This document shows, piece by piece, positions 37,592 through 46,680 of a stretch of 64,000 bases of DNA (positions within the stretch are counted from its first letter, which is position 1; the number at the start of each line of letters is the position of its first letter). This DNA is from Amycolatopsis nalaikhensis. GTDB lineage: Bacteria; Actinomycetota; Actinomycetes; Mycobacteriales; Pseudonocardiaceae. The DNA is taken from contig NZ_CP127173.1 of NCBI RefSeq assembly GCF_030264295.1, forward strand, positions 6,021,501 to 6,085,500, given 5' to 3'. The position numbers were made by a program, and so were the translations under genes. The notes below the pieces were generated by a model that was given only the letters and a program-made list of their open reading frames with translations, had not been told where the DNA came from and did not search any database.

Positions 37592-38455
37592 TCAGCGCAA
37601 CCGGCTGAGCACCACGGCGGCAACCCCGGCCATCCCGGCCTTCAGCGGGTGATAAGCAGCGGCTTCGAAAACGTTCTGATCCTTCCCGTTGATCCAAGCC
37701 GACCCACCACGAGCACAAGCGTCATGCCCCCGCGAGGGCCCGAAGGTATCCACGTACTCGGCGTCCCCATCCGCGTCCGCGGCATCGGACAACGTCTGGT
37801 TCAGCTTCTCCTCGACGCCGTTCAGCCACGCGTAATCACCATCGGCGAAGGGCAGCACGTCCGGGCAGTAACCCCGGTCCGGGGCGATCCGCGGGTAGCC
37901 GATCACCAGGACCCGCGCCTTCGGGGAACGCTCGTGGATCGCCGCGAGCACCGCCTCCACCCGCGGCCCGGTGTTGTCGATCGCCTTCGTGATCGCGTCG
38001 CCGAAGTGTTCTTCGCACGGGCTGCCCGTCGGGTCGCTCGCGCGCAGGCCGGGGCACGTCGAGGTGAGGCTGCCGAACACCCCGTAGTCGTTGCCGCCGA
38101 TGCCGAGCGTCACCAGGTCCGTGTCCACCCGCAGCGCACCCAGCTGCGGTGGGTTCGTGCCGTTGAACGGCACTCCCTGCGGGCGCGTCATGTTCGTCGT
38201 GTCCGCGCCGGCGCAGCTGACGTCGGTGAACTTCGCGACGTCCAGCTTGTCCGCCAGCACCGACGGGTAGTTCGCCGTCGAGCGGCCGCAGCCCAGCGGG
38301 TCGAGCCGCTGCGTCGGGATGAACGGCCCCGACGTGTACGAGTCGCCGAGGGCGACGTAGTGGTGGAACCGGGCTTCCGCCGAAGCGGCGGCCGCGGTGG
38401 TGGTGAGCAGGGTGGCTGCCGAGACGACGGCGGTGAGCAGCCGGGCGATGCGCAT
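37592..38455 (-). CDS. Secreted SGNH/GDSL lipase-esterase
   Basis: A 287-residue extracellular lipase. Signal peptide: MRIARLLTAVVSAATLLTTT followed by AAAASAEA. Block I has ALGDSYTSGPF (Ser nucleophile), block III GIGGNDYG, and block V AYHPLKAG (catalytic His). Six cysteines (GCGRS, VSCAGAD, STCPG, SPCEEH, RGYCPD, HDACARGG) fit three disulfides, as in the Streptomyces SGNH lipase group. The ATG at 38455 gives the best signal peptide. It is convergent with hydrolase 2. Confidence 0.9.
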   Translation of the reverse strand: MRIARLLTAVVSAATLLTTTAAAASAEARFHHYVALGDSYTSGPFIPTQRLDPLGCGRSTANYPSVLADKLDVAKFTDVSCAGADTTNMTRPQGVPFNGTNPPQLGALRVDTDLVTLGIGGNDYGVFGSLTSTCPGLRASDPTGSPCEEHFGDAITKAIDNTGPRVEAVLAAIHERSPKARVLVIGYPRIAPDRGYCPDVLPFADGDYAWLNGVEEKLNQTLSDAADADGDAEYVDTFGPSRGHDACARGGSAWINGKDQNVFEAAAYHPLKAGMAGVAAVVLSRLR

Positions 38456-38524
38456 GGAGACCCCTCTTGTTCCGGAAACGCTCCTTCCACATCTAGCGAG
38501 CACCGGACGGCGAGGGGCCGGACT

Positions 38525-39160
38525 TCACCCGCCTGTCGGGTCACCTTCGCCGTGCTCACGGTAAGTGATCAGGGTGCGCCAGAACAGCAACGGCCGGACC
38601 GTGCTGCCGGGCAGCAGGCGGGCCGACTCGCGCCGCAGCTCGGCGATCGTCGGGAAGCGGAACAGCGTCGGCGCCTGGGGACCGTCGTCGACGCCGCCGT
38701 TGAGCCGCTCGCCCGCGTACACGACCAGCCGGGCCAGCGCGTTCGCCGGCACGGCCACCAGCTCGCGCGCCCAGTCCACCGGGCTGCTCGGCCGGGCCGG
38801 GGTCAGCACCACGAGCACCCCGCCCGGCACCAGCGCGCGGCGCAGCTTCGCCACCGTCTCGAACGGCATGTGGTGCAGCGACGAGACGCACGAGATGAAG
38901 TCGTAGTGCTCGACGGGCAGGGCGTCGGCGGTGACGTCGGCCTGCCGGTAGACGATCTCGCCCGGGCCCGGCGAGCCCAGCCCGGCCGCCGCCTCGACCA
39001 TCGCCGCCGAGACGTCGACCGCCTCCACCGCCATGCCCGTCGCGGCCAGCCGCCGCGCGAACCGGCCGGTGCCGCACCCGACGTCCAGCGCGATCCCCGG
39101 CCCCGGCGGCAGCAGGTCCAGCAGCAGCGGGTGGTAGTGGTCGTTGTGGTTGAACGGCAT
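38525..39160 (-). CDS. Class I SAM-dependent methyltransferase
   Basis: A 211-residue methyltransferase from the ATG at 39160 (MPFNHNDHYHPLLL). SAM-binding motif I is ALDVGCGTGRFARRLAATG, motif II VEAVDVSAAMVEAA, and the post-I region DFISCVSSLHHMPF. It probably methylates a small molecule; the acceptor is unknown. An upstream in-frame ATG at 39310 would run through the folC promoter and is disfavoured. It is divergent from folC. Confidence 0.87.
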   Translation of the reverse strand: MPFNHNDHYHPLLLDLLPPGPGIALDVGCGTGRFARRLAATGMAVEAVDVSAAMVEAAAGLGSPGPGEIVYRQADVTADALPVEHYDFISCVSSLHHMPFETVAKLRRALVPGGVLVVLTPARPSSPVDWARELVAVPANALARLVVYAGERLNGGVDDGPQAPTLFRFPTIAELRRESARLLPGSTVRPLLFWRTLITYREHGEGDPTGG

Positions 39161-39188
39161 GCGTCGAGAGTGCCACCAAGCACGCACG

Positions 39189-39194
39189 TAGACT
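39189..39194 (+). promoter_or_regulatory. Candidate -10 box of folC
   Basis: TAGACT lies 39 bp ahead of the folC GTG start. A GGAGGA ribosome site follows at about 39221-39226. No clear -35 box is seen. Confidence 0.45.
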
Positions 39195-39233
39195 CGGAAC
39201 GCAAGTGCGAAACCCCAGGCCGGAGGAGATTCA

Positions 39234-40889
39234 GTGCCGCAGGATGAGACAGGTCGCAAGCCGGACCTGTCGGATCTGGACAGCTTCGCGGGCGTCGACG
39301 AGCTGGGCACGTCGGGCTACGAGGACTCCGACGACCACGACCCGGAGCTGGACGTCCGCGACACCGCGTTCGAGGCGGGCGGCGGCGCGCGCGGCGGGAT
39401 CGGCGGCGTCGGCCAGCTGGGCGACAACCTCGCCACCGGCCCGGTGCCCGACCTGACCGTGCCCGAGGACGCCGAGCTCCACGAGCTCGACGACCAGGGC
39501 GAGCAGGCGGAGTACGGCGACCCGGACGGCCCCGAAGCGCGGCGCGAGCTGCTGGCCGTCGAGGCCGAGCTGAACCAGCGCTGGCCGGAGACGAAGATCG
39601 AGCCGTCGCTCACCCGGATCTCGGCGCTGACGCAGCTGCTGGGCGAGCCGAACCGCGGCTACCCGGTGCTGCACGTGGCCGGCACGAACGGCAAGGGCTC
39701 CACGGCCCGGATGATCGACGCGCTGCTGACCCGGATGGGCCTGCGCGTCGGCCGCTACACCAGCCCGCACCTGCAGCTGGTCACCGAGCGGATCGCGCTC
39801 GACGGCCGCCCGATCTCCGCCGCGCGCTACGCCGAGCTGTGGCACGACATCGCGCCGTACGTGGCGATGGTGGACGGCGCGGCCGCGGACGGCGTCGCGA
39901 TGAGCAAGTTCGAAATCCTCACCGGCATGGCCTTCGCCGCGTTCGCCGACGCGCCGGTCGAGGCCGCCGTGCTGGAGGCGGGCCTCGGCGGGCTCTGGGA
40001 CGCCACGAACGTCGCCGACGCCGACGTCGCGGTCCTCACCCCGATCGGCCTCGACCATGTCGAGTACCTGGGGCCGGACGCGGTGAGCGCGGCCCGGGAA
40101 AAGGCCGGGATCATCAAGCCCGGCTCGGTCGCGGTCATCGGCGAGCAGGACTCCGAAGTGCTGAAGGTGCTGCTGGAACGCGCGGTCGAGGTCGACGCCG
40201 CGGTCGCGCGCGCGGGCAGCGAGTTCGGCGTGCTGGAGCGCGAGGTCGCCGTCGGCGGGCAGCTGCTGAAGCTGCAGGGCCTCGGCGGCGTGTACGACGA
40301 GATCTTCCTGCCGCTGCACGGCGCCCACCAGGCCGCGAACGCCGCGCTCGCGCTGGCCGCGGTCGAGGCGTTCTTCGGCGCGGGCAAGGACAAGCAGCTG
40401 GTCGTCGAGGCGGTGCGCGAGGCGTTCGCCGAGGTCGAGACGCCGGGACGGCTCGAGCGCGTCCGCGCGGCACCGACCGTGCTGCTCGACGCGGCCCACA
40501 ACCCGCACGGCGCCCGCGCGCTCGCGGCGACGGTGGCCGAGGAGTTCGCCTTCCGCCGCCTGGTCGCGGTGGTCGGCGTGATGGCGGAGAAGGACGCGCA
40601 CGGCATCCTCGACGCGCTGGAGCCGGTGGTGTCCGACATCGTCGTGACGCGTAACTCGTCGCCGCGGTCGATGCCGCTGGAGGAGCTCAACCAGCTGGCG
40701 ATCTCGGTGTTCGGCGAGGACCGCGTGGTCGCCGAGACGGACCTGGAGACGGCGATCGAGACGGCGATCGCGCTCGTGGAGACCAACGACGACCCCGAAG
40801 AGCCGCTGTCGGGCGGTGGCGTGCTCGTCACCGGGTCCGTGGTCACCGCGGGCGAGGCGCGCACGCTGTTCGGGAAGGAGCCGGCGTGA
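39234..40889 (+). CDS. folC: Folylpolyglutamate/dihydrofolate synthase with acidic N-terminal extension
   Basis: An ATP-dependent ligase that adds glutamates to folates (and possibly forms dihydrofolate). It is 551 residues long, versus ~430-480 for most bacterial FolC proteins. Residues 1-103 are an Asp/Glu/Gly-rich, likely disordered extension (SDLDSFAGVDELGTSGYEDS). The Mur-ligase-type core then begins: P-loop VAGTNGKGSTARMI, YTSPHLQLVTERI, LEAGLGGLWDATNV, GLDHVEYLG and DAAHNPHGARAL. It has a GTG start after GGAGGA. DUF4233 follows with a GTGA overlap. Confidence 0.93.
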   Translation: MPQDETGRKPDLSDLDSFAGVDELGTSGYEDSDDHDPELDVRDTAFEAGGGARGGIGGVGQLGDNLATGPVPDLTVPEDAELHELDDQGEQAEYGDPDGPEARRELLAVEAELNQRWPETKIEPSLTRISALTQLLGEPNRGYPVLHVAGTNGKGSTARMIDALLTRMGLRVGRYTSPHLQLVTERIALDGRPISAARYAELWHDIAPYVAMVDGAAADGVAMSKFEILTGMAFAAFADAPVEAAVLEAGLGGLWDATNVADADVAVLTPIGLDHVEYLGPDAVSAAREKAGIIKPGSVAVIGEQDSEVLKVLLERAVEVDAAVARAGSEFGVLEREVAVGGQLLKLQGLGGVYDEIFLPLHGAHQAANAALALAAVEAFFGAGKDKQLVVEAVREAFAEVETPGRLERVRAAPTVLLDAAHNPHGARALAATVAEEFAFRRLVAVVGVMAEKDAHGILDALEPVVSDIVVTRNSSPRSMPLEELNQLAISVFGEDRVVAETDLETAIETAIALVETNDDPEEPLSGGGVLVTGSVVTAGEARTLFGKEPA

Positions 40890-41281
40890 GCGAGCGGGAG
40901 ACGCCCAAGCCGAAGGACCCGATGAAGGGCTTCCGCGGCGTGATGTCGGGAACGCTGATCATGGAGGCGATCACGGTCGCCCTGGCGATCCCGGTGGTGA
41001 ACAAGCTCGGCGGCGGGATCAGCACGGGCACCGGCTGGACGGTCATCGCGGTGGCCGTCCTGCTGGTCGTGACGTGCGGGTTCGTCAAGCGCCCGTGGGC
41101 GGTGCCGCTGATCCTCGGCCTGCAGGTCGTGCTGATCGCGCTGGTGTTCTGGCTGCCCGCGATCGCCGTGCTGGGCGTGATCTTCCTGGCGGTCTGGCTG
41201 TGGCTGCTGTGGCTGCGCCGCGACGTCGCCCGCCGCATGGCCGCGGGCACGCTGGCGAGCCAGCAGCAACCCCAGCCCTGA
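40886..41281 (+). CDS. DUF4233 membrane protein
   Basis: A 131-residue protein with four predicted helices (MSGTLIMEAITVALAIPVV, WTVIAVAVLLVVTCGFV, VPLILGLQVVLIALVFWL, AIAVLGVIFLAVWLWLLWL). Genes of the DUF4233 family are typically found directly after folC in actinobacteria, and here the start overlaps the folC stop (GTGA). A cytosolic charged start (SERETPKPKDPMKGFRGV) and a basic end fit a small inner-membrane protein. The function is unknown. Confidence 0.9.
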   Translation: MSERETPKPKDPMKGFRGVMSGTLIMEAITVALAIPVVNKLGGGISTGTGWTVIAVAVLLVVTCGFVKRPWAVPLILGLQVVLIALVFWLPAIAVLGVIFLAVWLWLLWLRRDVARRMAAGTLASQQQPQP

Positions 41282-41284
41282 CAG

Positions 41285-42178
41285 TCAGAGGTAGTCGCCC
41301 CGCGCGACGTCGTCGAGCAGTCCCGGCTGGGTGGGGGACCAGCCGAGCAGCTCGCGGGTGGCCGCGCTCGAAACCGGCGCGTCGAAGCCGTAGACCACCG
41401 CCATGAACGGGCTGGCGAAGTGCCCGGCGGCCGCTTTGGGGCTCAGCGAGACCGTGGGCAGCCCGAGTCCGTCGGCGATCGTCTCGGCGATGCGCCGGAA
41501 CGGGACGTTCTCGGCCGCGCCGTGCAGCACGCTGCCCGCCGGGGCCTTCTCCAGCGCCAGGCGGAAGAGGACGGCTGCGTCGCACCGGTGCACGGCGGGC
41601 CACCGGTTCGCGCCGTCGCCGACGTAAGCCGATCGGCCGGTCTTGCGCGCGGTGCCGACCAGCATGCCGATGAACCCGTGGTCCGCGGGGCCGTGGACGG
41701 TGGGCGCGAGCCGGACGACGCTCGCGCGCACGCCCTGGTCGGCGAAGGCGAGGCAGGCCCGTTCACCCGCGATCCGGAACGCGGCGATCCCGGTGTCGTC
41801 GGGGGCGTCGTGTTCGGTGCTTTCCCGGCCCGCGGGCATGACCAGCGTGCCGGACGTGCTGACGAACGGCTTGCCCGTGTGCCGAAGCGCCGCACCGAGC
41901 GCCTCGATCGCCGTGCGGTCGCGGCGCATCATGTCGTCCGGGTCGGCGAAGTCGCCGCCGAAGGCCATGTGCAGGACGCCGTCGGCGGCTTCGGCGCCGC
42001 GGCGCAGGCTGTCGAGGTCTTCCAGGGAGCCGTGGTGCGCGGTGGCGCCCAGCGCCTCCAGCCGGGCGGCGGCCGCGTCCGAACGGGCCAGGCCGGTGAC
42101 GGTGTGGCCGGCCGAGAGCAGCTCGGTGACCACGGCGGGCCCGGTCAGGCCGGATCCGCCGGTGACGAAGACGTGCAT
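41285..42178 (-). CDS. NAD-dependent epimerase/dehydratase (extended SDR)
   Basis: A 297-residue extended SDR with cofactor loop FVTGGSGLTGPAVV at the N-terminus and HHGSLEDLDSL as the second Asp motif. The usual YxxxK is not obvious: the region corresponding to it reads FRIAGERACLAF, where Tyr and Lys are missing. It may therefore be a NmrA-like or atypical member. It is divergent from a TetR gene and shares a strong operator palindrome with it. It is convergent with DUF4233 with only 3 bp between stops. Confidence 0.82.
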   Translation of the reverse strand: MHVFVTGGSGLTGPAVVTELLSAGHTVTGLARSDAAAARLEALGATAHHGSLEDLDSLRRGAEAADGVLHMAFGGDFADPDDMMRRDRTAIEALGAALRHTGKPFVSTSGTLVMPAGRESTEHDAPDDTGIAAFRIAGERACLAFADQGVRASVVRLAPTVHGPADHGFIGMLVGTARKTGRSAYVGDGANRWPAVHRCDAAVLFRLALEKAPAGSVLHGAAENVPFRRIAETIADGLGLPTVSLSPKAAAGHFASPFMAVVYGFDAPVSSAATRELLGWSPTQPGLLDDVARGDYL

Positions 42179-42195
42179 GGGACCCTCTCGCCGAG

Positions 42196-42253
42196 GTAGT
42201 GACAGTGACTGACGCTACGAACGGTACCGCGTAATGTCAGTCGCTGTCACTAC
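42196..42253. promoter_or_regulatory. Large inverted-repeat operator between epimerase and TetR gene
   Basis: GTAGTGACAGTGACTGAC (42196-42213) and GTCAGTCGCTGTCACTAC (42236-42253) are 18-bp arms with a single mismatch, separated by 22 bp. Each arm also contains a weaker internal symmetry (CAGTGACTG). The positions suit repression of both divergent promoters by the TetR protein. Confidence 0.8.
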
Positions 42254-42268
42254 GGTTAAGCTGACGAG

Positions 42269-42838
42269 GTGCCCCGAAGTGGAGAAGAAGCCCGCCGCCG
42301 CCTCCAGCAGGCGGCACTGGACCTGTACCGGGAACGCGGGTTCGACCGGACGACGACGGCCGAGATCGCCGCGCGCGCCGGGGTCACCGAGCGCACGTTC
42401 TTCCGCCACTTCCCGGACAAGCGCGAAGTGCTGTTCGGCGGCGAAGCCGACCTGCGCGCGGCCCTGACCCAGGCGGTGGCCGACGCCCCCGACGGCCTGC
42501 CGCCCCTCGACGTCCTGCTCCGCGCCTTCCGCGGCGCCGCGCGGATCCTGGAGGACAACCGCCCGTTCTCCGAACCGCGGCTGGCGGTCATCGCCGCGAC
42601 CCCCGCATTGCGCGAGCGGGAACTGGCCAAGCACGCGTCACTGACCGCCGCGCTCGGCGAGGCGTTGCGGCAGCGGGGTGTCGACGCCCGGCGGGCCGAC
42701 CTGGCCGCCCAGACCGGCTGGGCCACTTTCCAGCACGCCGCCGAGGCCTGGATCGAGGACCCTTCGCGGAGCCTCGACACGCACCTTTCCGAGGCGTTCG
42801 CGGACCTGCGCGCGCTGTCGGCGGAGGCGGGCCGCTGA
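42269..42838 (+). CDS. TetR-family regulator of the epimerase gene
   Basis: A 189-residue TetR regulator with a GTG start. The HTH region is RRRLQQAALDLYRERGFD, TTAEIAARAGVTERTFFRHF and PDKREVLFGG. The C-terminal domain is of the mycobacterial EthR/short type, and it ends SAEAGR. It overlaps no other gene. The divergent epimerase and the shared 18-bp inverted repeat indicate a local repressor pair. Confidence 0.9.
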   Translation: MPRSGEEARRRLQQAALDLYRERGFDRTTTAEIAARAGVTERTFFRHFPDKREVLFGGEADLRAALTQAVADAPDGLPPLDVLLRAFRGAARILEDNRPFSEPRLAVIAATPALRERELAKHASLTAALGEALRQRGVDARRADLAAQTGWATFQHAAEAWIEDPSRSLDTHLSEAFADLRALSAEAGR

Positions 42839-42859
42839 ACCCGCCTCCGCCGCGGAAAC

Positions 42860-45217
42860 TCAGCGCAGCACGACAACTCGCAACGCGGGGGAGCGCACGA
42901 TGTCCGCTTCGCAGAAGCGTTCCTTCACCCATTCACCGCGGCTGTAGAGCTTCGTCTGGTCGCTGAAGTACGGCGACTTCGGGTTCGACGACTGCGAGTA
43001 CGTGAGCAACGTCGACGAGTCCGGGCACCCGTGGCCGCTGAACCCGACCACCTGGATGTAGCTCGACCCGTGCTCGACCTCGACGTTGCCGCGCGCCGGG
43101 TCCCACACCGGCGTCATCACGTTGAGCACGCCGAGGAAGCCCTGCGCGCCGTGGATCGGGATGCGCTCGCCGTTGCGCGTCACGGCCTGGCCGTCCCGCA
43201 GCTTCGCGTCCGGAGCGAGCCCGGCCGTGCGCAACTCCACCAGCGCGTCGCCGAACGCCTGCCGGACCCCGGCGCCGCCGACGTTCAGCGTGTTCGGCGT
43301 CGTCAGCGGTGCCTGGGGGTCGAACGGCACCGAGAAGCGGTCGACGCCGCCGAGGCGCGCGGCGAACCGTTGGAACAGCAGGGAGCCACGCGTGTCGAGC
43401 GTGTACGTGTGATCCCAGCTCGCCAGCGCGTCACACGCCGGGCCGACCGGCACCGGACCCGACGACGACGGCGCCTGCCCGTCCGGGAAGGACGCGCACA
43501 GTTTCGCCAAGTCCGCTGCTGTCAGGTCGGCGAGCAGGCTGTGGTCGGCGAAGAGCATCTTCTTCATCGAGTCCGTCGTGAACCCGCCCTTTTCCGCCGT
43601 GAGCAGGGCTTCCCGCGTGCGCGGCGAGCGTTCGGTGCCGATGTCGCCGACGATGTGCGGGTACCCCGTGATCGGCGCCTTCGCGTTGGCCAGCCAGGCG
43701 CTGTCGTTGGCGTTCAGCTCGTAGTCACGGCGTTGCTGCTGCGGCAACCGCGACGGCGCGAAGATTCCGGGCTCGAGCGCGCCCGCGTCGGACCCCCACC
43801 CGCACGACGACTTCGAACCGTCCAAAATGGCCAGTCCGACCGCCGCGAACGTCCCTTGCCCCAACGGTGTGCTGCACGCCTTCGCGTGCTCGTCGGTGAC
43901 GTGCGGGACGACCTGGATGTCGGCGTAGAGCGCGTTGCCCGCCCGGTCGGTGGCGATCGTGTTGACCCACGGGACGCCCTGGGTGCGGCTCAGCGCGCCG
44001 ACGACGTCGGCCGTGCTGCGGGCCTGGTCCAGCTCGAACCACGTGTTGAGGCCACGCATGTTCGTCGCGTTGGCGTCGCGCAGCGCGTACGCCGACTTCG
44101 CCGTCCACGGCAGCGGGATGCCCTGGAAGTCGTCCATCACCGGCCCGTACCGGGTCGACCAGAACGTCTGCCGGACCGGCCGCACCGAGCCGTCGGCCTG
44201 CCGCACCTGGACGGTCACGTCCTGGGAAGTCATCTTTTCGGGCTTGCCGTCGACGAGGTAGGTCGTCGGGTCGCCCGCCCGCAGCGGCACCTCGAAGAGG
44301 CCGAACGTGACCGGCGTCGACACCGTGTGCGTCCAGGCCGCGTCGGCGGTGTGCCCGATCTGGACGAACGGCATCCCGAGCAGGCTCGCCCCGGCGACGT
44401 CGAACCGGCCGGGGATGGTCAGCTGGCTCTGCCAGAACCGGCGTCCGGCCTGCCACGGGTAGTGCGGGTTGCCGAGCAGGACGCTGCCCCGGCCCGTCGC
44501 CGTCGAATCCGCGCCGACGGCGATGCCGTTGCTGCCGAGCCCGCTGCCGCCGAGCGCCTGCGCCACCTTCGCCGACAGCTGGTCGGCCGTGCCCGGCGCC
44601 GGCGTCGGACCCGACGGCGGCGCGGCGAACAGGCTTTCGGTGACCACGCCTTGGCCGCCGGTGACCGCGATCGCGTAGTAGTGCCGGTAGAAGTCCTGTT
44701 CGGTGATCGGCCGGACCCACTCGGCGCCCCGGCACGCGGGGTCGGTGATCCCGGTCCGGCCGGTGCGCGCGAGGTAGGCGTTGAACCCCTGGACGTACCC
44801 GGAGACGATCTCGCGGACCTCGCGCCGCGGCCCCAGCGGCGCGGGCTGGGCGACCAGCCGGTCGACGACGCCGGAGTCTTTGATGCGCTGGAAGAACAGG
44901 TCGCTGTGGAGGTTGGACTCGGCTTCGGACAGCGACGGGTAGCCGCCGCCGTCCGGGCCCAGGTACTTCGACCGCTGCGCGCTCACCGTGAGGTAGATGT
45001 TCGCGAGCTCGCAGACGTTGTCCGTCGCCGCCGCGAAGCCGTACCCGTAGCCGAGCCCGGCGAAGTCCTTCGCGACGATGTGCGGGATGCCGTGCTCGGT
45101 GTACCGGAGCACGGCTTTCGCGCGGCCTTCTTCCCCGGCCGACGCGACCCCCGTGCCGAGGGCGGTCACCGACAGCGCCGCCGTCAGCACCGCCAGGGTC
45201 TTCCTGAAGAGTGTCAT
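42860..45217 (-). CDS. Secreted penicillin/aculeacin-type acylase (Ntn hydrolase)
   Basis: A 785-residue precursor of the penicillin-acylase family, probably an acyl-homoserine-lactone or lipopeptide acylase like the aculeacin A acylases. Signal peptide: MTLFRKTLAVLTAALSVTAL, with cleavage near ASAGEE. The alpha chain ends near Gly229; the beta chain begins with the N-terminal nucleophile Ser in LGSNGIAVG. Further catalytic motifs are HTADAAWTHTVS and NANDSAWLANAK. A spacer with an autocatalytic processing site (GGSGLGSNG) is evident. It probably degrades signals or lipopeptides outside the cell. It is convergent with the TetR gene, 21 bp apart. Confidence 0.9.
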   Translation of the reverse strand: MTLFRKTLAVLTAALSVTALGTGVASAGEEGRAKAVLRYTEHGIPHIVAKDFAGLGYGYGFAAATDNVCELANIYLTVSAQRSKYLGPDGGGYPSLSEAESNLHSDLFFQRIKDSGVVDRLVAQPAPLGPRREVREIVSGYVQGFNAYLARTGRTGITDPACRGAEWVRPITEQDFYRHYYAIAVTGGQGVVTESLFAAPPSGPTPAPGTADQLSAKVAQALGGSGLGSNGIAVGADSTATGRGSVLLGNPHYPWQAGRRFWQSQLTIPGRFDVAGASLLGMPFVQIGHTADAAWTHTVSTPVTFGLFEVPLRAGDPTTYLVDGKPEKMTSQDVTVQVRQADGSVRPVRQTFWSTRYGPVMDDFQGIPLPWTAKSAYALRDANATNMRGLNTWFELDQARSTADVVGALSRTQGVPWVNTIATDRAGNALYADIQVVPHVTDEHAKACSTPLGQGTFAAVGLAILDGSKSSCGWGSDAGALEPGIFAPSRLPQQQRRDYELNANDSAWLANAKAPITGYPHIVGDIGTERSPRTREALLTAEKGGFTTDSMKKMLFADHSLLADLTAADLAKLCASFPDGQAPSSSGPVPVGPACDALASWDHTYTLDTRGSLLFQRFAARLGGVDRFSVPFDPQAPLTTPNTLNVGGAGVRQAFGDALVELRTAGLAPDAKLRDGQAVTRNGERIPIHGAQGFLGVLNVMTPVWDPARGNVEVEHGSSYIQVVGFSGHGCPDSSTLLTYSQSSNPKSPYFSDQTKLYSRGEWVKERFCEADIVRSPALRVVVLR

Positions 45218-45341
45218 TCGTACCCCCTTGTCGTGATCGCCACGCTACCCACGGCGAGCACCGCCGGGCATGGGGGAAACCCCCGATGTTCGTTCACCCG
45301 CGCGCAAACCGGCGTTGGCCGCGGCGGGATAGGAACGGCGC

Positions 45342-46106
45342 ATGACCGAACCGACCCCCCGCTCCCGCCGCGCCCTGCTCAAGGCCGGGCTGACCGGCGC
45401 GTCCGCCGTCGCCGCGGGCCTCGCGCTGCCGTCCACCGCCTTCGCGGCCGTCCCGCTCGTGCGCGCGGACCGGCCGGTGCTGACCCACGGCGTCCAGTCC
45501 GGCGACGTCACGCCCGGCTCGGCGATCGTCTGGTCCCGCGCGGACCGCCCGTCGCGGCTGGTCGTGGAGATCGCGCGCGACCCCTCGTTCCGGCACGCGC
45601 GCCGGGTGCCCGGCCCACTGGTGGGCCCGAGCAGCGGCGGCACCGGCAGCGTGCGCGTCGCGGCGCTGCAGCCGGGCACCGAGTACCACTACCGCGTCAC
45701 GGCGGAGTCGCTCGACGGGCGCGCCACGAGCGAGCCGCTGACCGGCCGGTTCGCCACCGCGCCGGTGGGCCGCCGCGACACGCGGATCGTGTGGTCCGGC
45801 GACGTCGTCGGCCAGAACTGGGGCATCAACCCGGACCTCGGCGGCATGACGATCTTCTCCGCGATGGCCGCCCGCACCCCGGACCTGTTCCTGCACAGCG
45901 GCGACACGGTGTACTCCGACGGGCCGCTGACCGAAACCGTCACCCTCCCCGGCGGCCGCACGTGGCGCAACGTCGTCACGGCGGAGAAGGCGAAGGTGGC
46001 CGAGACGCTCGACGAGTTCCGCGGCCAGCACGCGTACAACCGCCTGGACGACAACTTCAAGCGCTTCGCCGCGCAGATGCCCAGCTACGTCCAGTGGGAC
46101 GACCAC
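45342..46106 (+). pseudogene. phoD: Alkaline phosphatase D, N-terminal part (gene interrupted)
   Basis: This is the first 255 codons of a Tat-exported PhoD-type phosphodiesterase/phosphatase. The signal is SRRALLKAGLTGASAVAAGL with a hydrophobic segment, and a beta-sandwich domain (THGVQSGDVTPGSAIVWSR) and the metallophosphatase core follow (IVWSGDVVGQNWG, LFLHSGDTVYSDG). The frame is disrupted right after QWDDH at 46106 and reads on into the insert to a stop at 46181. Joined to 47785 the sequence would read QWDDHEVLNNWYPGKILDN, so the original gene is clear. Confidence 0.9.
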
Positions 46107-46260
46107 CATGACGTCAACCAACAACACGCTACCAGTGCTGCACCATGTCGAAAGCCGGTCGAACGCCGCTGCTTCCGTTGACGCGTCGTAGTAGCTGCCG
46201 CCGCCTTCGTGCGATGTGAAGCACTCCAGCGTTATGGCAATACTTGTAGGTGTACGTGAC

Positions 46261-46680
46261 TCAGTCTTCATCCTCGGTGGCGTTCGGCCAGCGCCGCGTA
46301 CCACCTAGCCGCTGGTAGCGCTGCCGCATGCCTTGACGAGTAAGGCCGCAGGCCGCGCCGAGTGATTCGAAGGTCTCGCCGCGATCGAGCGCGGCTTCGA
46401 TGAGGCTGATTTCCGTCGCGTCAAGGTCACGTCGTACCTGAGGAACGAGGTTCAGGGCCGCGCTGATGTCCTCGACGCCGACCTCGGTCGACGCGGGAAG
46501 ACCGCGCGCACGTTGCTCATCGTCGAACTTGGGGTCGTTGTTGGCGCAGACGCTGACGATCTGCGGGAAAACGTGGAGACCGGGGTGGGTCCCCTTCATG
46601 TCGGCCGGTAGGTAGCGATCCAGTTGGCGGAGGATGTTCTGCTCGTCCTGCAGGCTGAGGCGGTTCGTCGAGGGTGCCAT
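46261..46680 (-). CDS. Small HTH protein in the phoD insert
   Basis: A 139-residue protein from the ATG at 46680 (MAPSTNRLSLQDEQNILRQL); an in-frame GTG at 46728 would extend it by 16 residues. The C-terminal ~45 residues look like a helix-turn-helix (RGETFESLGAACGLTRQGMR, QRYQRLGG), similar to sigma-region-4-type domains. The N-terminal half (LPADMKGTHPGLHVFPQIVS) matches nothing that I know. A perfect 15-bp inverted repeat overlaps the start codon, so the protein probably represses its own gene. It is last of three genes on the same strand. Confidence 0.7.
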   Translation of the reverse strand: MAPSTNRLSLQDEQNILRQLDRYLPADMKGTHPGLHVFPQIVSVCANNDPKFDDEQRARGLPASTEVGVEDISAALNLVPQVRRDLDATEISLIEAALDRGETFESLGAACGLTRQGMRQRYQRLGGTRRWPNATEDED

